Below, in pieces: positions 16,920 through 27,885 of a stretch of DNA of 64,000 bases. Source of the stretch: Azospirillum brasilense (GTDB taxonomy: Bacteria > Pseudomonadota > Alphaproteobacteria > Azospirillales > Azospirillaceae); NCBI RefSeq assembly GCF_008365405.1, contig NZ_QOKV01000003.1:1-64000 (forward strand). Reading direction: 5' to 3'. The position numbers and the translations under genes are program-made. Numbering within the stretch: the first letter of the stretch is position 1; each line of letters begins with the position of its first letter. Under the pieces are notes generated by a model. It made no database searches. It had not been told where the DNA came from and saw nothing but the letters and a program-made list of their open reading frames with translations.

Positions 16920-17750
16920 ATGCACCGTCAACCCCCGCGCCAGCACGTCTACCGCCAGCCCGTCGTCCTCGGCACCCAGGTTCAGGCCACCGTCAAGTGG
17001 TACGATCCGACCCGCGGCTTCGGCTTCGTCAAGTTCGAGGACGGGTCGCCCGACGCCCTGATCCCCGCCGCCATCGTCGGCACCGCCGGCCACGAGTCCC
17101 TGCCGGACGGCGCCACCGTCGTGGTGGACATCGTCGAGGGACGCAAGGGCAACCAGGTCTCCGCCCTCCATTCGGTCGACACCTCCACCGCTGTCCCGGC
17201 GCGCCCCGCCCGTGCCCAGGGCCCGCGCTCGTCGTTCGGTGAGCGGGGCGGCTTCGGCGACCGCAACGATCGCGGGGGCGAGCGCGGATTCGGCAACCGT
17301 GGTTTCAACGACCGGGGTGGGGATCGCGGCGGTGATCGTGGCGGTGATCGCGGGTTCGGTGGCCGGGGCGACAGCCGTGGCTTCAACGATCGCGGCGGCG
17401 ATCGGGGCTTCAACGATCGCGGCGGCGATCGGGGCTTCAACGATCACGGTGGCGATCGGGGCTTCAACGATCGCGGTGGCGATCGGGGCGGTGACCGTGG
17501 CGGCTTCGCTGGCCCGCGCCGTCCGGCGGCGGGCGGCCCGGCCACCCAGACCGAGGGCACCGTGAAGTGGTTCAACGCCACCAAGGGCTTCGGCTTCATC
17601 GCCCAGGACGGCGGCGGCCAGGACGTGTTCGTTCACATCAAGGCGGTGGAGCGCTCGGGCCTGCAGGGGCTGAACGACGGCCAACGCGTCCGCATCTCCG
17701 TCCGCCAAGGCGACAAGGGTCCGGAAGCCGTCTCGGTCGAAGAGGCGTAA
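16920..17750 (+). CDS. Double cold-shock-domain protein with Arg/Gly-rich linker
   Basis: A 276-residue nucleic-acid-binding protein. Cold-shock domain 1 (about 20-88) has the RNP1-like KWYDPTRGFGFVKF, but its RNP2 position reads DALIPA in place of VFVH. Domain 2 (about 210-276) is canonical, with KWFNATKGFGFI and DVFVHI. The 110-residue linker is dominated by RGG and GFNDRGGDR units. The start taken is the ATG next to the conserved part. The frame is open back to an ATG at 16791 with GGGAG five bases upstream, giving 43 more residues of unlikely composition. Probably an RNA chaperone; the leader is highly structured. Confidence 0.85.
   Translation: MHRQPPRQHVYRQPVVLGTQVQATVKWYDPTRGFGFVKFEDGSPDALIPAAIVGTAGHESLPDGATVVVDIVEGRKGNQVSALHSVDTSTAVPARPARAQGPRSSFGERGGFGDRNDRGGERGFGNRGFNDRGGDRGGDRGGDRGFGGRGDSRGFNDRGGDRGFNDRGGDRGFNDHGGDRGFNDRGGDRGGDRGGFAGPRRPAAGGPATQTEGTVKWFNATKGFGFIAQDGGGQDVFVHIKAVERSGLQGLNDGQRVRISVRQGDKGPEAVSVEEA
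17379..17486 (+). repeat. 4 x 27-bp tandem repeat in the cold-shock linker
   Basis: Four consecutive units encode GFNDRGGDR, with one R-to-H change in the third. Shorter GGDRG units extend the tract on both sides. In-frame 27-bp units can change copy number without a frameshift. Confidence 0.85.
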
Positions 17751-17766
17751 AGCGTCGGTCCATTGA

Positions 17767-19530
<1,764 letters not shown>

Positions 19531-19546
19531 AGATTTGTTCTGAAAG

Positions 19547-19588
19547 AAGGCCCTTCCTCCCACGCTGGGGGAAGGGCCTTTTTCTTTT
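19547..19588. terminator. Bidirectional terminator between pgm and the hydrolase gene
   Basis: An 11-bp stem, AAGGCCCTTCC (19547-19557) with GGAAGGGCCTT (19570-19580), is followed by TTTCTTTTT. On the other strand it ends in CTTCTTT, so it can serve both convergent genes. Confidence 0.85.
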
Positions 19589-20275
19589 TCAGAACACCGC
19601 CTGGAGCAGGCCCAGCGTGCGCCGCTTGGCCAGGGCGGCGCTGGCCGCGTCGTAGCTGGCGCGCTCGTCGCAGTTGAAGCCGTGGCCGGCCCGATAGAGG
19701 TGCGTGATGGCGGCGGGATGGCGCTGGCGCACCGCTTCGGCCACCGTCAAGGGAATGGCGTGGTCCGTCTCGCCGAAATGCAGCAGCACGGGGGCGCGCG
19801 GCGCCTCGGCCAGCCGGTTGCCGATGCCGCCGCCGTAATAGGCGACGGCGGCGCGGACCGGCAGGCGCGACGCGGCGGCCCAGGCGATGGTGCCGCCCCA
19901 GCAATAGCCGGCGACGGCCGCCCCCTCCGCCCCGCCGAGATGGGCGAGCCCCGCCGCCACGTCGGTCAGCGCGTCGTCGACGCTGATCGCGCCCATCAAC
20001 TCGCGGCCACGCTGGACGCCGGCCTCGTCGTAGGGCAGCTCCACCCCGCGCTGCGCCCGGTCGAACAGGGCGGGGGCCAGCGTGTGGTAGCCGTCCGCCG
20101 CGTAGCCGTCGCAGACGCGGCGGATGTGGCTGTTGATCCCGAAAATCTCCTGGACGATCAGAAGCCGCCCCTTTTCCGGCCCGACGGGCCGGGCTTCGTA
20201 GGCGGTCAGCCGGTGCCCGTCGGAGGCGGTCAGGTGCGTCCAGGCGCCGGTCGTTCCGGTGGTCGTGCCGGTCAT
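19589..20275 (-). CDS. Dienelactone hydrolase family protein
   Basis: A 228-residue alpha/beta hydrolase. The nucleophile elbow GYCWGG places the catalytic cysteine at residue 125. The histidine lies in AGHGFNCD near the C-terminus, and an aspartate is expected in FGETDHAIP. Size and motifs match carboxymethylenebutenolidase, which opens dienelactones in aromatic degradation, but many family members act on other esters. The ATG at 20275 follows GGAGGGAGAG by seven bases. No catechol-pathway genes are nearby, so the physiological substrate is open. Confidence 0.85.
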   Translation of the reverse strand: MTGTTTGTTGAWTHLTASDGHRLTAYEARPVGPEKGRLLIVQEIFGINSHIRRVCDGYAADGYHTLAPALFDRAQRGVELPYDEAGVQRGRELMGAISVDDALTDVAAGLAHLGGAEGAAVAGYCWGGTIAWAAASRLPVRAAVAYYGGGIGNRLAEAPRAPVLLHFGETDHAIPLTVAEAVRQRHPAAITHLYRAGHGFNCDERASYDAASAALAKRRTLGLLQAVF

Positions 20276-20394
20276 GGCTGGTCTCTCCCTCCATTCGTTC
20301 CGTGCAGGGAAGATAGCAGCCTGACGCCGGGTGTCATCCGCGACCGACCGGCCCATATCCCCTAGGACCGTCACCCCGTCACTGGAGCCGCCCG

Positions 20395-20889
20395 ATGTCC
20401 GCCCCCGCCGACCGTTCCCCGACCGCCGGACCCTTCGACCTGACGCCGCCGACGCCGGACCAGCGCGCGGTGCTGGTGGAGCGCCTGTCGGACGAGGAGC
20501 GGCACGTCCTGCTCAGCCACGGGACGGAGGCGCCCTTCTGCGGCGGCCTGCTCGACAACAAGAATCCGGGCATCTACGCCTGCCGTCTGTGCGGCCTGCC
20601 GCTGTTCCGCTCCGGGACGAAGTTCGAATCCGGCACCGGCTGGCCCAGCTTCACCGCGCCCTACGAGAACGCGCATCTGAAGCTGGTGCAGGACAACAGC
20701 TACGGCATGGTGCGGGTGGAGACGCTGTGCGCCCGTTGCGGCAGCCACCAGGGCCACGTCTTCCCCGACGGCCCGCCGCCGACCGGGATGCGCTTCTGCA
20801 TCAACTCCGTCTCGCTGGCCTTCCTGCCGGAAGGGCAGGCGCCGGCGAGGAGCGTTCAGGATTGGGTGGAGGAGGGGGCGGCGTTCTAG
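20395..20889 (+). CDS. msrB: Peptide-methionine (R)-S-oxide reductase
   Basis: A 164-residue repair enzyme. Zinc-binding cysteines sit in CRLC (63, 66) and CARC (112, 115). The catalytic motif RFCINS places the active cysteine at 135. [10 protein letters not shown] and [10 protein letters not shown] complete the signature. It reduces methionine-R-sulfoxide in proteins using thioredoxin. No signal peptide is present, so it is cytoplasmic. The start ATG at 20395 has only a weak upstream site, but the next in-frame ATG lies deep inside the fold. Confidence 0.95.
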   Translation: MSAPADRSPTAGPFDLTPPTPDQRAVLVERLSDEERHVLLSHGTEAPFCGGLLDNKNPGIYACRLCGLPLFRSGTKFESGTGWPSFTAPYENAHLKLVQDNSYGMVRVETLCARCGSHQGHVFPDGPPPTGMRFCINSVSLAFLPEGQAPARSVQDWVEEGAAF

Positions 20890-20898
20890 CGGGCGTTC

Positions 20899-21000
20899 TG
20901 CCCCCTCCCTAGCCCTCCCCCTCTACGAGGTGGAGGGGACTGCCGCCGCTTCGCGGAAGGCACCCTCTCCCGCAACGCGGGGGAGGGCCGGGGTGGGGGC
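20899..21000. repeat. BIME-like repeat after msrB
   Basis: CCCCCTCCCTAGCCCTCCCCCTC and GAGGTGGAGGGGAC form one arm pair; CCCTCTCCCGCAACGCGGGGGAGGG forms the other, ending GGGGTGGGGGC. The layout equals the other copies in the window and may also act as a terminator or mRNA-stability element. Confidence 0.75.
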
Positions 21001-21056
21001 AAGTTCGCAAAGCCTGCACCTCCCCCGATCGTCCCGTTTCATTGGATACCCCCTTC

Positions 21057-22076
<1,020 letters not shown>

Positions 22077-22215
22077 CGCGCTCCAAATTGGGGGAGCGGT
22101 CCGGCGCAACCGCACAGCGCGCTTCGCGGACTGCGCCATGGACCGCGCCGGAGGGGAGTCCTATCGTCTGTGGCCCGGCGTCGCGTGACGCGGTTCACAG
22201 AGATGGAGAGGGGAT

Positions 22216-22386
22216 ATGCCTGAGTTTCCCCACGCCAGCAGGGTCAACGTGACGCTTGATCTCCCGCTCGACGTCTATCGGCGTCTGGAACAGCAGGCGC
22301 GCTACATGAGCGTTACCGTCGAGGCCCTGTTGAAGACTATCCTGGCGCAGCAGCTCTATGATTCCAGTCTTCGCAATATGGATTAG
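22216..22386 (+). CDS. Small ribbon-helix-helix-like protein, 56 aa
   Basis: A 56-codon gene with GAGAGGGG just upstream of its ATG. The sequence reads as one beta strand (RVNVTLDLP) followed by two helices ([16 protein letters not shown] and [17 protein letters not shown]), the layout of CopG/Arc-type DNA-binding proteins. Its third-position G/C is visibly lower than that of its neighbours, and it uses TAT, AAT, GAT and TTG freely. The stop is 1 base from the stop of the convergent STAS gene. No toxin gene is adjacent. It could be an orphan antitoxin-like or autoregulatory protein. Confidence 0.6.
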   Translation: MPEFPHASRVNVTLDLPLDVYRRLEQQARYMSVTVEALLKTILAQQLYDSSLRNMD

Positions 22387-22387
22387 T

Positions 22388-22777
22388 TCATTGTCGTGAG
22401 GCGGCGCGCACGGCGGCGTCGAGGTCGCCGTGGCTTTCCAGCAGCGCCGCCAGCCCGGCCTCCTCCAGCACGCCGCGGATCGGGCCGGGCACCGCCGCCA
22501 GCACGATCCGCACACCGGACCGCCCGCCGGCGTTTCCCGCGCCCGGCCGCGCCTGCCGCACCGCCAGCAGCAGCGAGCGCAGCCCCGCCGGGGTCAGCTG
22601 GGTCACCGCCGACAGGTCGAGCACCAGCCCGGCCGGCGTCTTTCCAGGCTCATCCGAGGCGGCGGGGGTCAGTGCTGCGAACAGCCGCGCCTCGAACCGG
22701 GGGGCGGCGGCGCTGTCGATCGGCCCCACCGGGCTCAGGATCGTCACGTCGCCGCGCACCTCTTCCGCGATTTGCAT
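22388..22777 (-). CDS. STAS-domain protein (anti-sigma factor antagonist-like)
   Basis: A 129-residue single STAS domain: VTILSPVGPIDSAAAPRFE, then LVLDLSAVTQLTPAGLRSLLLAVR and ending GLAALLESHGDLDAAVRAA. The position normally holding the phosphorylated serine in the D-(S/T)-S-A-G loop reads TPAG, so a threonine could be the phospho-site or regulation may be lost. The ATG at 22777 has GGAGGG four bases upstream; the longer start at 22798 does not. It is divergent from the type VI secretion genes, 101 bases apart, and may share their control region. Confidence 0.8.
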   Translation of the reverse strand: MQIAEEVRGDVTILSPVGPIDSAAAPRFEARLFAALTPAASDEPGKTPAGLVLDLSAVTQLTPAGLRSLLLAVRQARPGAGNAGGRSGVRIVLAAVPGPIRGVLEEAGLAALLESHGDLDAAVRAASRQ

Positions 22778-22878
22778 CAAACCCTCCGATTTCCCCATCC
22801 GGCTGGGCCTGCTATACCTCCTCCGGCGGGGGAATTCCCATCACACGGATCATCATACAGCAGAGCGGCGGCGGGGGC

Positions 22879-24222
22879 ATGGAATCGGACGGACGCTTCG
22901 GCGGCGGGGCGGGGCTGCGGGACGGCGGGGAGTTTTCCGACGAGTCCGGCGGCGGGCCGCGCGCTCTCCCGGCCTTCCTCGCGGCGGGGCCCGCCGTGGC
23001 CCCGGAGGACCGCCCGCAGGCGGAGGCGCCGCCGGACCAGCCGGCGCGGCTGCGCGGGGCGCTGAACCCGTTGCTGGCCGCCGCCGGGCCGCTGCTCGAC
23101 CTCGCCGGGTCGCTGCGCGAACGCTCGGGCCACGAGAACCCGGAAGGCTTGCGCGACGCCATCCTCGCCGAGGTCCGCCGCTTCGAGGCGGAGGCCGCCG
23201 CCATCGGCGTCCCGCCGGAGGAGGTGCGCGTCGCCCGCTTCGCCCTGTGCACCATGCTGGACGATGTGGTGCGGGCCACCCCCTGGGGGGCGCGCTGCCG
23301 CTGGGCGCGCGAGGGGCTGGCGGTGGTGGTCGATCCCGGCGCCGGCGGGCCGGACCGCTTCTTCGACCTGCTCGACACCATGCTGAGCGACCCGCGCCTG
23401 CACCGGCTGGAGCTGGAGCTGTTCTACGCCTGCCTGTCGCTGGGCTTCGAGGGCAAGTTCCGCGACAAGCCGCGCGGCGCCCACGACCTCGCCCATCTGC
23501 GGGACGAGCTGTTCCGCGTGCTGCGCCGCCTGCGCGGCGAGCGGGAGCGCGCGCTGTCGCCGCAATGGCGGGGCGTCGCCGAACGCTTCCGCCCGCTGGG
23601 GCATGTGCTGCCGCCCTGGCTGGCCGCGGTGGCGGTGGCGACGCTGCTCGGCGGGCTGTTCCTGACCCTGTCGGCCTCGCTGGGCGGCCGGGCGGACGCG
23701 GTGGTGACGCGGCTGGGCGCGCTGCTTCCCGACCGGCCGCTGGAGCTGGTCCGCACCGTCCCGCCGCCGCCGCCCAGCGCGGGGCCGGCGCTGGCCGTCC
23801 GGGTGACCGCCCTGCTCCAGCCGGAAATCCGCTCCGGCGCCGTGGCGGTGCTGGCCGGCGACGACGGGGCGTTGGTCATCCGCATCGAGGGGGCGGGCAT
23901 GTTCGCCACCGGCAGCGACGCCATCCGCGCCCGCTACCGCGCCGTGGTCGACCGCGTCGGGCAGGCGCTGGGTCCCGAGGCCGGGCGCGTGGTGGTGGTC
24001 GCCCACACCGACGACCAGACGCCGCGCGGCGGCGGGCTGCCGACGCCGGAGGCGCTGACCGAGGCGCGGGCGGTGGCCGTGCTGAAGATCCTGGAGCGCA
24101 CGCTGGGCGCCGAGCGCCTGACCGCCGAAGGGCGGGGCGAGCGCGAGCCGCTGGCCCCCAACACCACGCCGGCCAACCGGGGCGCCAACCGGCGCGTCGA
24201 TGTCCGCCTCTACCCCGAATAG
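22879..24222 (+). CDS. tssL: Type VI secretion TssL (DotU/IcmH) with C-terminal OmpA-like domain
   Basis: A 447-residue inner-membrane protein. Residues 55-245 are the cytoplasmic DotU domain, with FALCTMLDDVVRATPWG and LELFYACLSLGFEGKFR. One membrane helix (about 247-268) follows. Residues 310-447 form a peptidoglycan-binding OmpA domain with VVVVAHTDD and ANRGANRRVDVRLY. The N-terminal 55 residues are disordered and acidic. This is the evolved TssL form, anchoring the membrane complex to the wall. It is followed by tssM, 10 bases downstream. The start follows GCGGGGGC and is reasonable but not strong. Confidence 0.9.
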   Translation: MESDGRFGGGAGLRDGGEFSDESGGGPRALPAFLAAGPAVAPEDRPQAEAPPDQPARLRGALNPLLAAAGPLLDLAGSLRERSGHENPEGLRDAILAEVRRFEAEAAAIGVPPEEVRVARFALCTMLDDVVRATPWGARCRWAREGLAVVVDPGAGGPDRFFDLLDTMLSDPRLHRLELELFYACLSLGFEGKFRDKPRGAHDLAHLRDELFRVLRRLRGERERALSPQWRGVAERFRPLGHVLPPWLAAVAVATLLGGLFLTLSASLGGRADAVVTRLGALLPDRPLELVRTVPPPPPSAGPALAVRVTALLQPEIRSGAVAVLAGDDGALVIRIEGAGMFATGSDAIRARYRAVVDRVGQALGPEAGRVVVVAHTDDQTPRGGGLPTPEALTEARAVAVLKILERTLGAERLTAEGRGEREPLAPNTTPANRGANRRVDVRLYPE

Positions 24223-24232
24223 GCCGCGGTCC

Positions 24233-26224
24233 ATGAGCGAACCGTCCCCGCACACCCGCTCCAAGACGCCCCAGGGCAGGGTCCGCCGCGCCGATCCGGC
24301 GATGGCGCCGCGCCTGCGCTGGTGGACCACGCTCGCGGTCGCCCTGTCGGTCGGGCTGCTCGGCTGGGCGGTGATGCCGCTGCTCGGCTTCGGCGGTCTC
24401 GCCCGCCTGCTGCCGGCGCTGGTCCTGCTCGGCCTGTGGTACGCGCTGAACCGGCACGAGGACGGCCGGCAGAGCGCCGCCAACGCCCGCTTCGTCGAGG
24501 CGCTGGCGGCGTCCCGCGATCCCGAGCTGAAGGCGTCGCTGGACGAGCTGGGCACGGTGCGCGAGCGGCTGGACGCGGTGATCGACCGGCTGAAGACGCA
24601 GCGCTTCGGCGCGCGCTGGGGCGGCCAGTATCTCTACCAGCTTCCCTGGTATCTGGTGATCGGCGCCCCCGGCTCGGGCAAGACGACGGCGCTGGCCAAC
24701 GCCCGGCTGGGCGCGGCGCTGGGCGGCGGGCTGGACGGCATGCCGGTGCAGAATCTGGGCGGCACGCGCAACTGCGACTGGTGGTTCACCGACGAGGCGG
24801 TGCTGATCGACACGGCGGGCCGCTACACCACCCAGGACAGCCGCCGCGCCATCGACGGCCGCGTCTGGTCCGGCCTGCTCGACCTGCTGAAGGAGCACCG
24901 CCCGCGCCAGCCGGTGAACGGCGTGCTTCTGACCATCAGCCTGACCGACCTCGCCTCCTGGAGCGACGCGGAGCGGCACAACCACGCCATCACCATCCGC
25001 CAGCGGCTGGGCGAGCTGCGCGCCCATCTCGGCATCCGCGTGCCGGTCTATCTGCTGTGCACCAAGGCCGACCTCGTCGACGGCTTCACCACCTATTTCG
25101 ACCCGCTGGACCGGGCGGAGCGCGCCCAGATCTGGGGCATCACCTTCCCGGTGGAGGACCTGCCGCCCGGCCCGCTGGCCAGCTTCCACGCGCAGTACGC
25201 GGCGCTGCTGCGCCGGCTGGAGGAGCGGCTTCCCGAACGGCTGCACCAGGAGCCGGACATCCAGCGGCGCGGCGACGCCTTCGCCTTTCCGCTGCGCATG
25301 GCGGGCTTCGAGGCGGCGCTGGCCGACCTCGTCGACACCGCCTTCACCGCGGAGGCCAACGAGGCGGTGCCGCTGCTGCGCGGCATCTACCTGACCAGCG
25401 CCACCCAGCCCGGCGCCTCCGCGGAATCGCCGGCCCAGACCTTCTTCCTGGAGCGGCTGCTGCCCGAGGTGGTCTTCCCCGAGGCCAACATGGTCGGGGT
25501 GGACCGCGCGCTGGAGCGGGCGCGGCGGCGGCGCCATGTCTGGGCGCTCGGCGGGACGGCGGCGGCGGGTGTGCTGCTCGGGCTGGCCGGGCTGAGCAGC
25601 CACCGCGCCAACGAGGCGCTGCTGGTGCGGGCGGAGGCCGCCGTGGCGGTGGCGGAGGAGCGGCTGCGCGCCCTCGACACCCCGCCGCGCTCGCTGACGC
25701 GGGTGGAGGATTCCGACTTTCTCGCCGTCCTGCCGGCGCTCGACGCGCTGCGCGCCCTGCCGGCCGGCTGGACCGAGCGGGCGGAGCGGCGGGCGTCCCT
25801 GCTCGGCTTCGGCCTGTCGCAGGGGGAGCGCGTCGGCCTGCCCGCCGAGGAGGTTTACCGGCGGGCGCTGCGCAGCGTGTTCCTGTCGCGCATCGTGCTG
25901 CGGCTGGAGGAGCAGCTGCGCACCGGCTGGGCGCGGCCCGACCTGCTGCGGCAGAGCCTGCGCGCCTACGCCATGATCGGCGGGCGGGAGCCGCTGGACC
26001 CGGCGGTCCTGGCCGAATGGCTGGCCGCCGACTGGCAGCGCACGCTCCCCGGCGCCGCCCATGAGGCGGAGCGCCGGGCGCTCGGCGACCATCTGGCGGC
26101 GCTGGTCGAGGCCGGCTTCGCCCCGGTGCCGCCGGACGAGGCGCTGGTGTCGCGCGTCCTCGACGTGCTGGGCCAGCCGACCGCGCCGATGCCCCGCCCC
26201 CCCAACGACGGCGGGGCCGGCTGA
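24233..26224 (+). CDS. tssM: Type VI secretion TssM (IcmF), short form
   Basis: A 663-residue inner-membrane protein. Two N-terminal helices (about 32-72) lead into a GTPase-like cytoplasmic domain with Walker A GAPGSGKT (144-151), DTAG (193-196) and CTKAD (276-280). A third helix lies at about 436-453. Only some 210 residues follow, where full-length TssM (about 1,100-1,200 residues) has roughly 700 periplasmic residues that contact TssJ. The stop overlaps the next ATG (TGATG), so the short form is not a fresh frameshift. The ATG at 24233 was taken; an overlapping one at 24200 is possible. Confidence 0.85.
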   Translation: MSEPSPHTRSKTPQGRVRRADPAMAPRLRWWTTLAVALSVGLLGWAVMPLLGFGGLARLLPALVLLGLWYALNRHEDGRQSAANARFVEALAASRDPELKASLDELGTVRERLDAVIDRLKTQRFGARWGGQYLYQLPWYLVIGAPGSGKTTALANARLGAALGGGLDGMPVQNLGGTRNCDWWFTDEAVLIDTAGRYTTQDSRRAIDGRVWSGLLDLLKEHRPRQPVNGVLLTISLTDLASWSDAERHNHAITIRQRLGELRAHLGIRVPVYLLCTKADLVDGFTTYFDPLDRAERAQIWGITFPVEDLPPGPLASFHAQYAALLRRLEERLPERLHQEPDIQRRGDAFAFPLRMAGFEAALADLVDTAFTAEANEAVPLLRGIYLTSATQPGASAESPAQTFFLERLLPEVVFPEANMVGVDRALERARRRRHVWALGGTAAAGVLLGLAGLSSHRANEALLVRAEAAVAVAEERLRALDTPPRSLTRVEDSDFLAVLPALDALRALPAGWTERAERRASLLGFGLSQGERVGLPAEEVYRRALRSVFLSRIVLRLEEQLRTGWARPDLLRQSLRAYAMIGGREPLDPAVLAEWLAADWQRTLPGAAHEAERRALGDHLAALVEAGFAPVPPDEALVSRVLDVLGQPTAPMPRPPNDGGAG

Positions 26225-26868
26225 TGAGCCCCGGTTTCGCGGTGGGCTTCCACGGGAAGGTGCCGGCGCGCGGTGATTTCGTGGGCTACGGCCTGCCGCG
26301 CGGCGTGCTGCTTCCCTGGGACGCCTGGCTGACGGAGGTTCTCGACGCGGCGGTGCGCCAGCTCGGCTCGCCCTGGGAGCGGCTGTTCCAATCGGCCCCG
26401 GTCTGGCGCTTCGCCCTGTCGCCCGGCCTGTGCGGGGAGCCGCCGCTGGCCGGCATCATGATGCCCAGCGCCGACCGGGTGGGGCGGCAGTACCCCTTCA
26501 CCATCGTCGGCACTCTGCCCTACGGCACCGATCTGGCCGTGGTGCCGGTGGCCTGCCTGCACTGGTTCACCCGCGCGGAATCCATCGCTGCCGACGCCTG
26601 CCGCGCCGGGGCCGACGTGGACGCGCTGCCCGCCCGCATGGCGATCCTGGGCCGCCCGGAACCGAACGGCGCCGACCCGACCGTCGCGACCGTGGTCGAG
26701 GAGCGCGTCGGCCCGCTGCCGCCCCGCGCCAGCCTGTGGTGGAGCCGCGGCGGCGGGCGGGTTCCGCCCTCGGTGCTGACCTGCTGCGGCCTGCCGCGCT
26801 CGTCCCGCGCCGCGGCCTTCATCGACGGCGCCTGGGAGCGGCGGGGCTGGGACGATCTGGACGGGTAG
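26224..26868 (+). CDS. tagF: Type VI secretion-associated protein TagF
   Basis: A 214-residue protein of the TagF/ImpM (DUF2094) family, recognised by GFHGKVPARGDFVGYGLPR at the start, WLTEVLDAAV and GIMMPSADRVGRQYPFTIVG. In Pseudomonas aeruginosa TagF is a post-translational repressor of type VI assembly. The gene is coupled to tssM by a TGATG overlap. No PppA/PpkA phosphatase-kinase pair, with which TagF often acts, is in the window. Confidence 0.88.
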   Translation: MSPGFAVGFHGKVPARGDFVGYGLPRGVLLPWDAWLTEVLDAAVRQLGSPWERLFQSAPVWRFALSPGLCGEPPLAGIMMPSADRVGRQYPFTIVGTLPYGTDLAVVPVACLHWFTRAESIAADACRAGADVDALPARMAILGRPEPNGADPTVATVVEERVGPLPPRASLWWSRGGGRVPPSVLTCCGLPRSSRAAAFIDGAWERRGWDDLDG

Positions 26869-26894
26869 GGGGAGTGGGCAGGACCGCCGCCTTT

Positions 26895-27044
26895 GATATT
26901 CCCTCTCCCGCCCCGGGAGAGGGAAGGGGCCCACGCCACCGGCGTGGGAAGGGTGAGGGTAACATCAACGGGCAGGGACCTTGATCCTCGCATGACCCTC
27001 ACCCGCCCGCTGCGCGGGCACCCTCTCCCGGGGCGGGAGAGGGA
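26895..27044. repeat. BIME-like repeat after the type VI genes
   Basis: CCCTCTCCCGCCCCGGGAGAGGG near 26901-26923 and CCCTCTCCCGGGGCGGGAGAGGG near 27022-27044 flank GGGTGAGGGT and TGACCCTCACCC. It fills most of the 223-base space between convergent tagF and the OmpA gene; nothing else is visible there. Confidence 0.8.
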
Positions 27045-27091
27045 TTGGACGCCAAAACGCCGGAAGGGCGCACAAAGCGACCACTCCCACC

Positions 27092-27769
27092 TCACCCTCC
27101 CAGATTGACGATCTCCACCCGGCGGTTCTCCGCGGCCTTCGGCGTCCTGGGCAGCAGCGGTTCCCGCGCGCCCATGCCGGCGGTGTCCAGCCGGTCGCGG
27201 CGCACGCCGTGCTGTTCCGCCAGATAATCCGCCACGGCGTCGGCCCGGCGCTGCGACAGCGCCCGGTTGGCCGCGTCGCCGCCCACCGCGTCGGTGTGGC
27301 CGACGATGCGGAAGCGGGCGGTCGCCGCCTCCGGCGCCGTCATCACCGCGCCGATGCGGTCGAGCACCGCCCGCGAGTCCGGGCGGATGCGCGCCGAGTT
27401 GAAATCGAAGCCGATCCGGAAGGCGGCGCGGAGCCCGGCCTTCAGCGCCGCGACGGGCGGGTCCGGCGGCGGCCCCGGCAGGGCGGGCACCGCCACCGGG
27501 GCGGGAGCCGGTGCGGAGGCTGATGCGGGAGCCGGGGGCGGTGCCGCCGCGACGGGCGGCGGCGGCGGGCGCTTCATGACGATGGGCGGGCAACCGGGGC
27601 CGGCGGCGCCGAACAGGGCGGCCTGGATCTCGCATTCGCTGGGGTTGGGGCCGAGCGGGGCGGCGGGCGTCGCCGATTGCGCCAGGGCCGCACCCGCCGG
27701 AAGAGCCAGCCAGCCCCCTAAAAGTCCGACCGTCAATGCCCCGATTGTTGGGATTTTGCGCATATGCAT
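27092..27769 (-). CDS. OmpA-family periplasmic/outer-membrane protein
   Basis: A 225-residue exported protein. A signal peptide (IGALTVGLLGGWLALPAGAALAQ) precedes a short region with two cysteines, a Pro/Ala-rich linker (PPPPVAAAPPPAPASASAPAP) and an OmpA peptidoglycan-binding domain with FDFNSARIRPDSRAVLD, VGHTDAVGG, NRALSQRRADAV and ENRRVEIV. It could help attach a machine or the envelope to the wall. It is beside the type VI genes but on the opposite strand, and TssL already carries such a domain. A direct link is possible but not shown. The start may be ATG 27769 or 27763. Confidence 0.82.
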   Translation of the reverse strand: MHMRKIPTIGALTVGLLGGWLALPAGAALAQSATPAAPLGPNPSECEIQAALFGAAGPGCPPIVMKRPPPPPVAAAPPPAPASASAPAPAPVAVPALPGPPPDPPVAALKAGLRAAFRIGFDFNSARIRPDSRAVLDRIGAVMTAPEAATARFRIVGHTDAVGGDAANRALSQRRADAVADYLAEQHGVRRDRLDTAGMGAREPLLPRTPKAAENRRVEIVNLGG

Positions 27770-27885
27770 GACCGCATTGTTCCAGGCTTGGGGGCGGGCC
27801 GTCAAATTCCGCGTGGAACAGACGTGCGTGCCTCTGTACGATCCCGGTCCGATCTTTCGTTTGCGGTATGTGGGAGGAAACAAGA

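Noticed and set aside
17379-17486. Regular repeats as a CRISPR array
   Set aside because: Units are contiguous 27-mers in reading frame without unique spacers. The same reasoning applies to the 15-mers at 31891-32001.
22101-22151. Inverted repeat CCGGCGC/GCGCCGG after the flavin monooxygenase gene
   Set aside because: Only 7 bp with a 37-base loop and no T run. This is common by chance at this base composition.
24233-26224. Short TssM as a frameshift pseudogene
   Set aside because: The stop overlaps the tagF ATG in a coupled fashion, and no TssM C-terminal sequence appears in other frames downstream.
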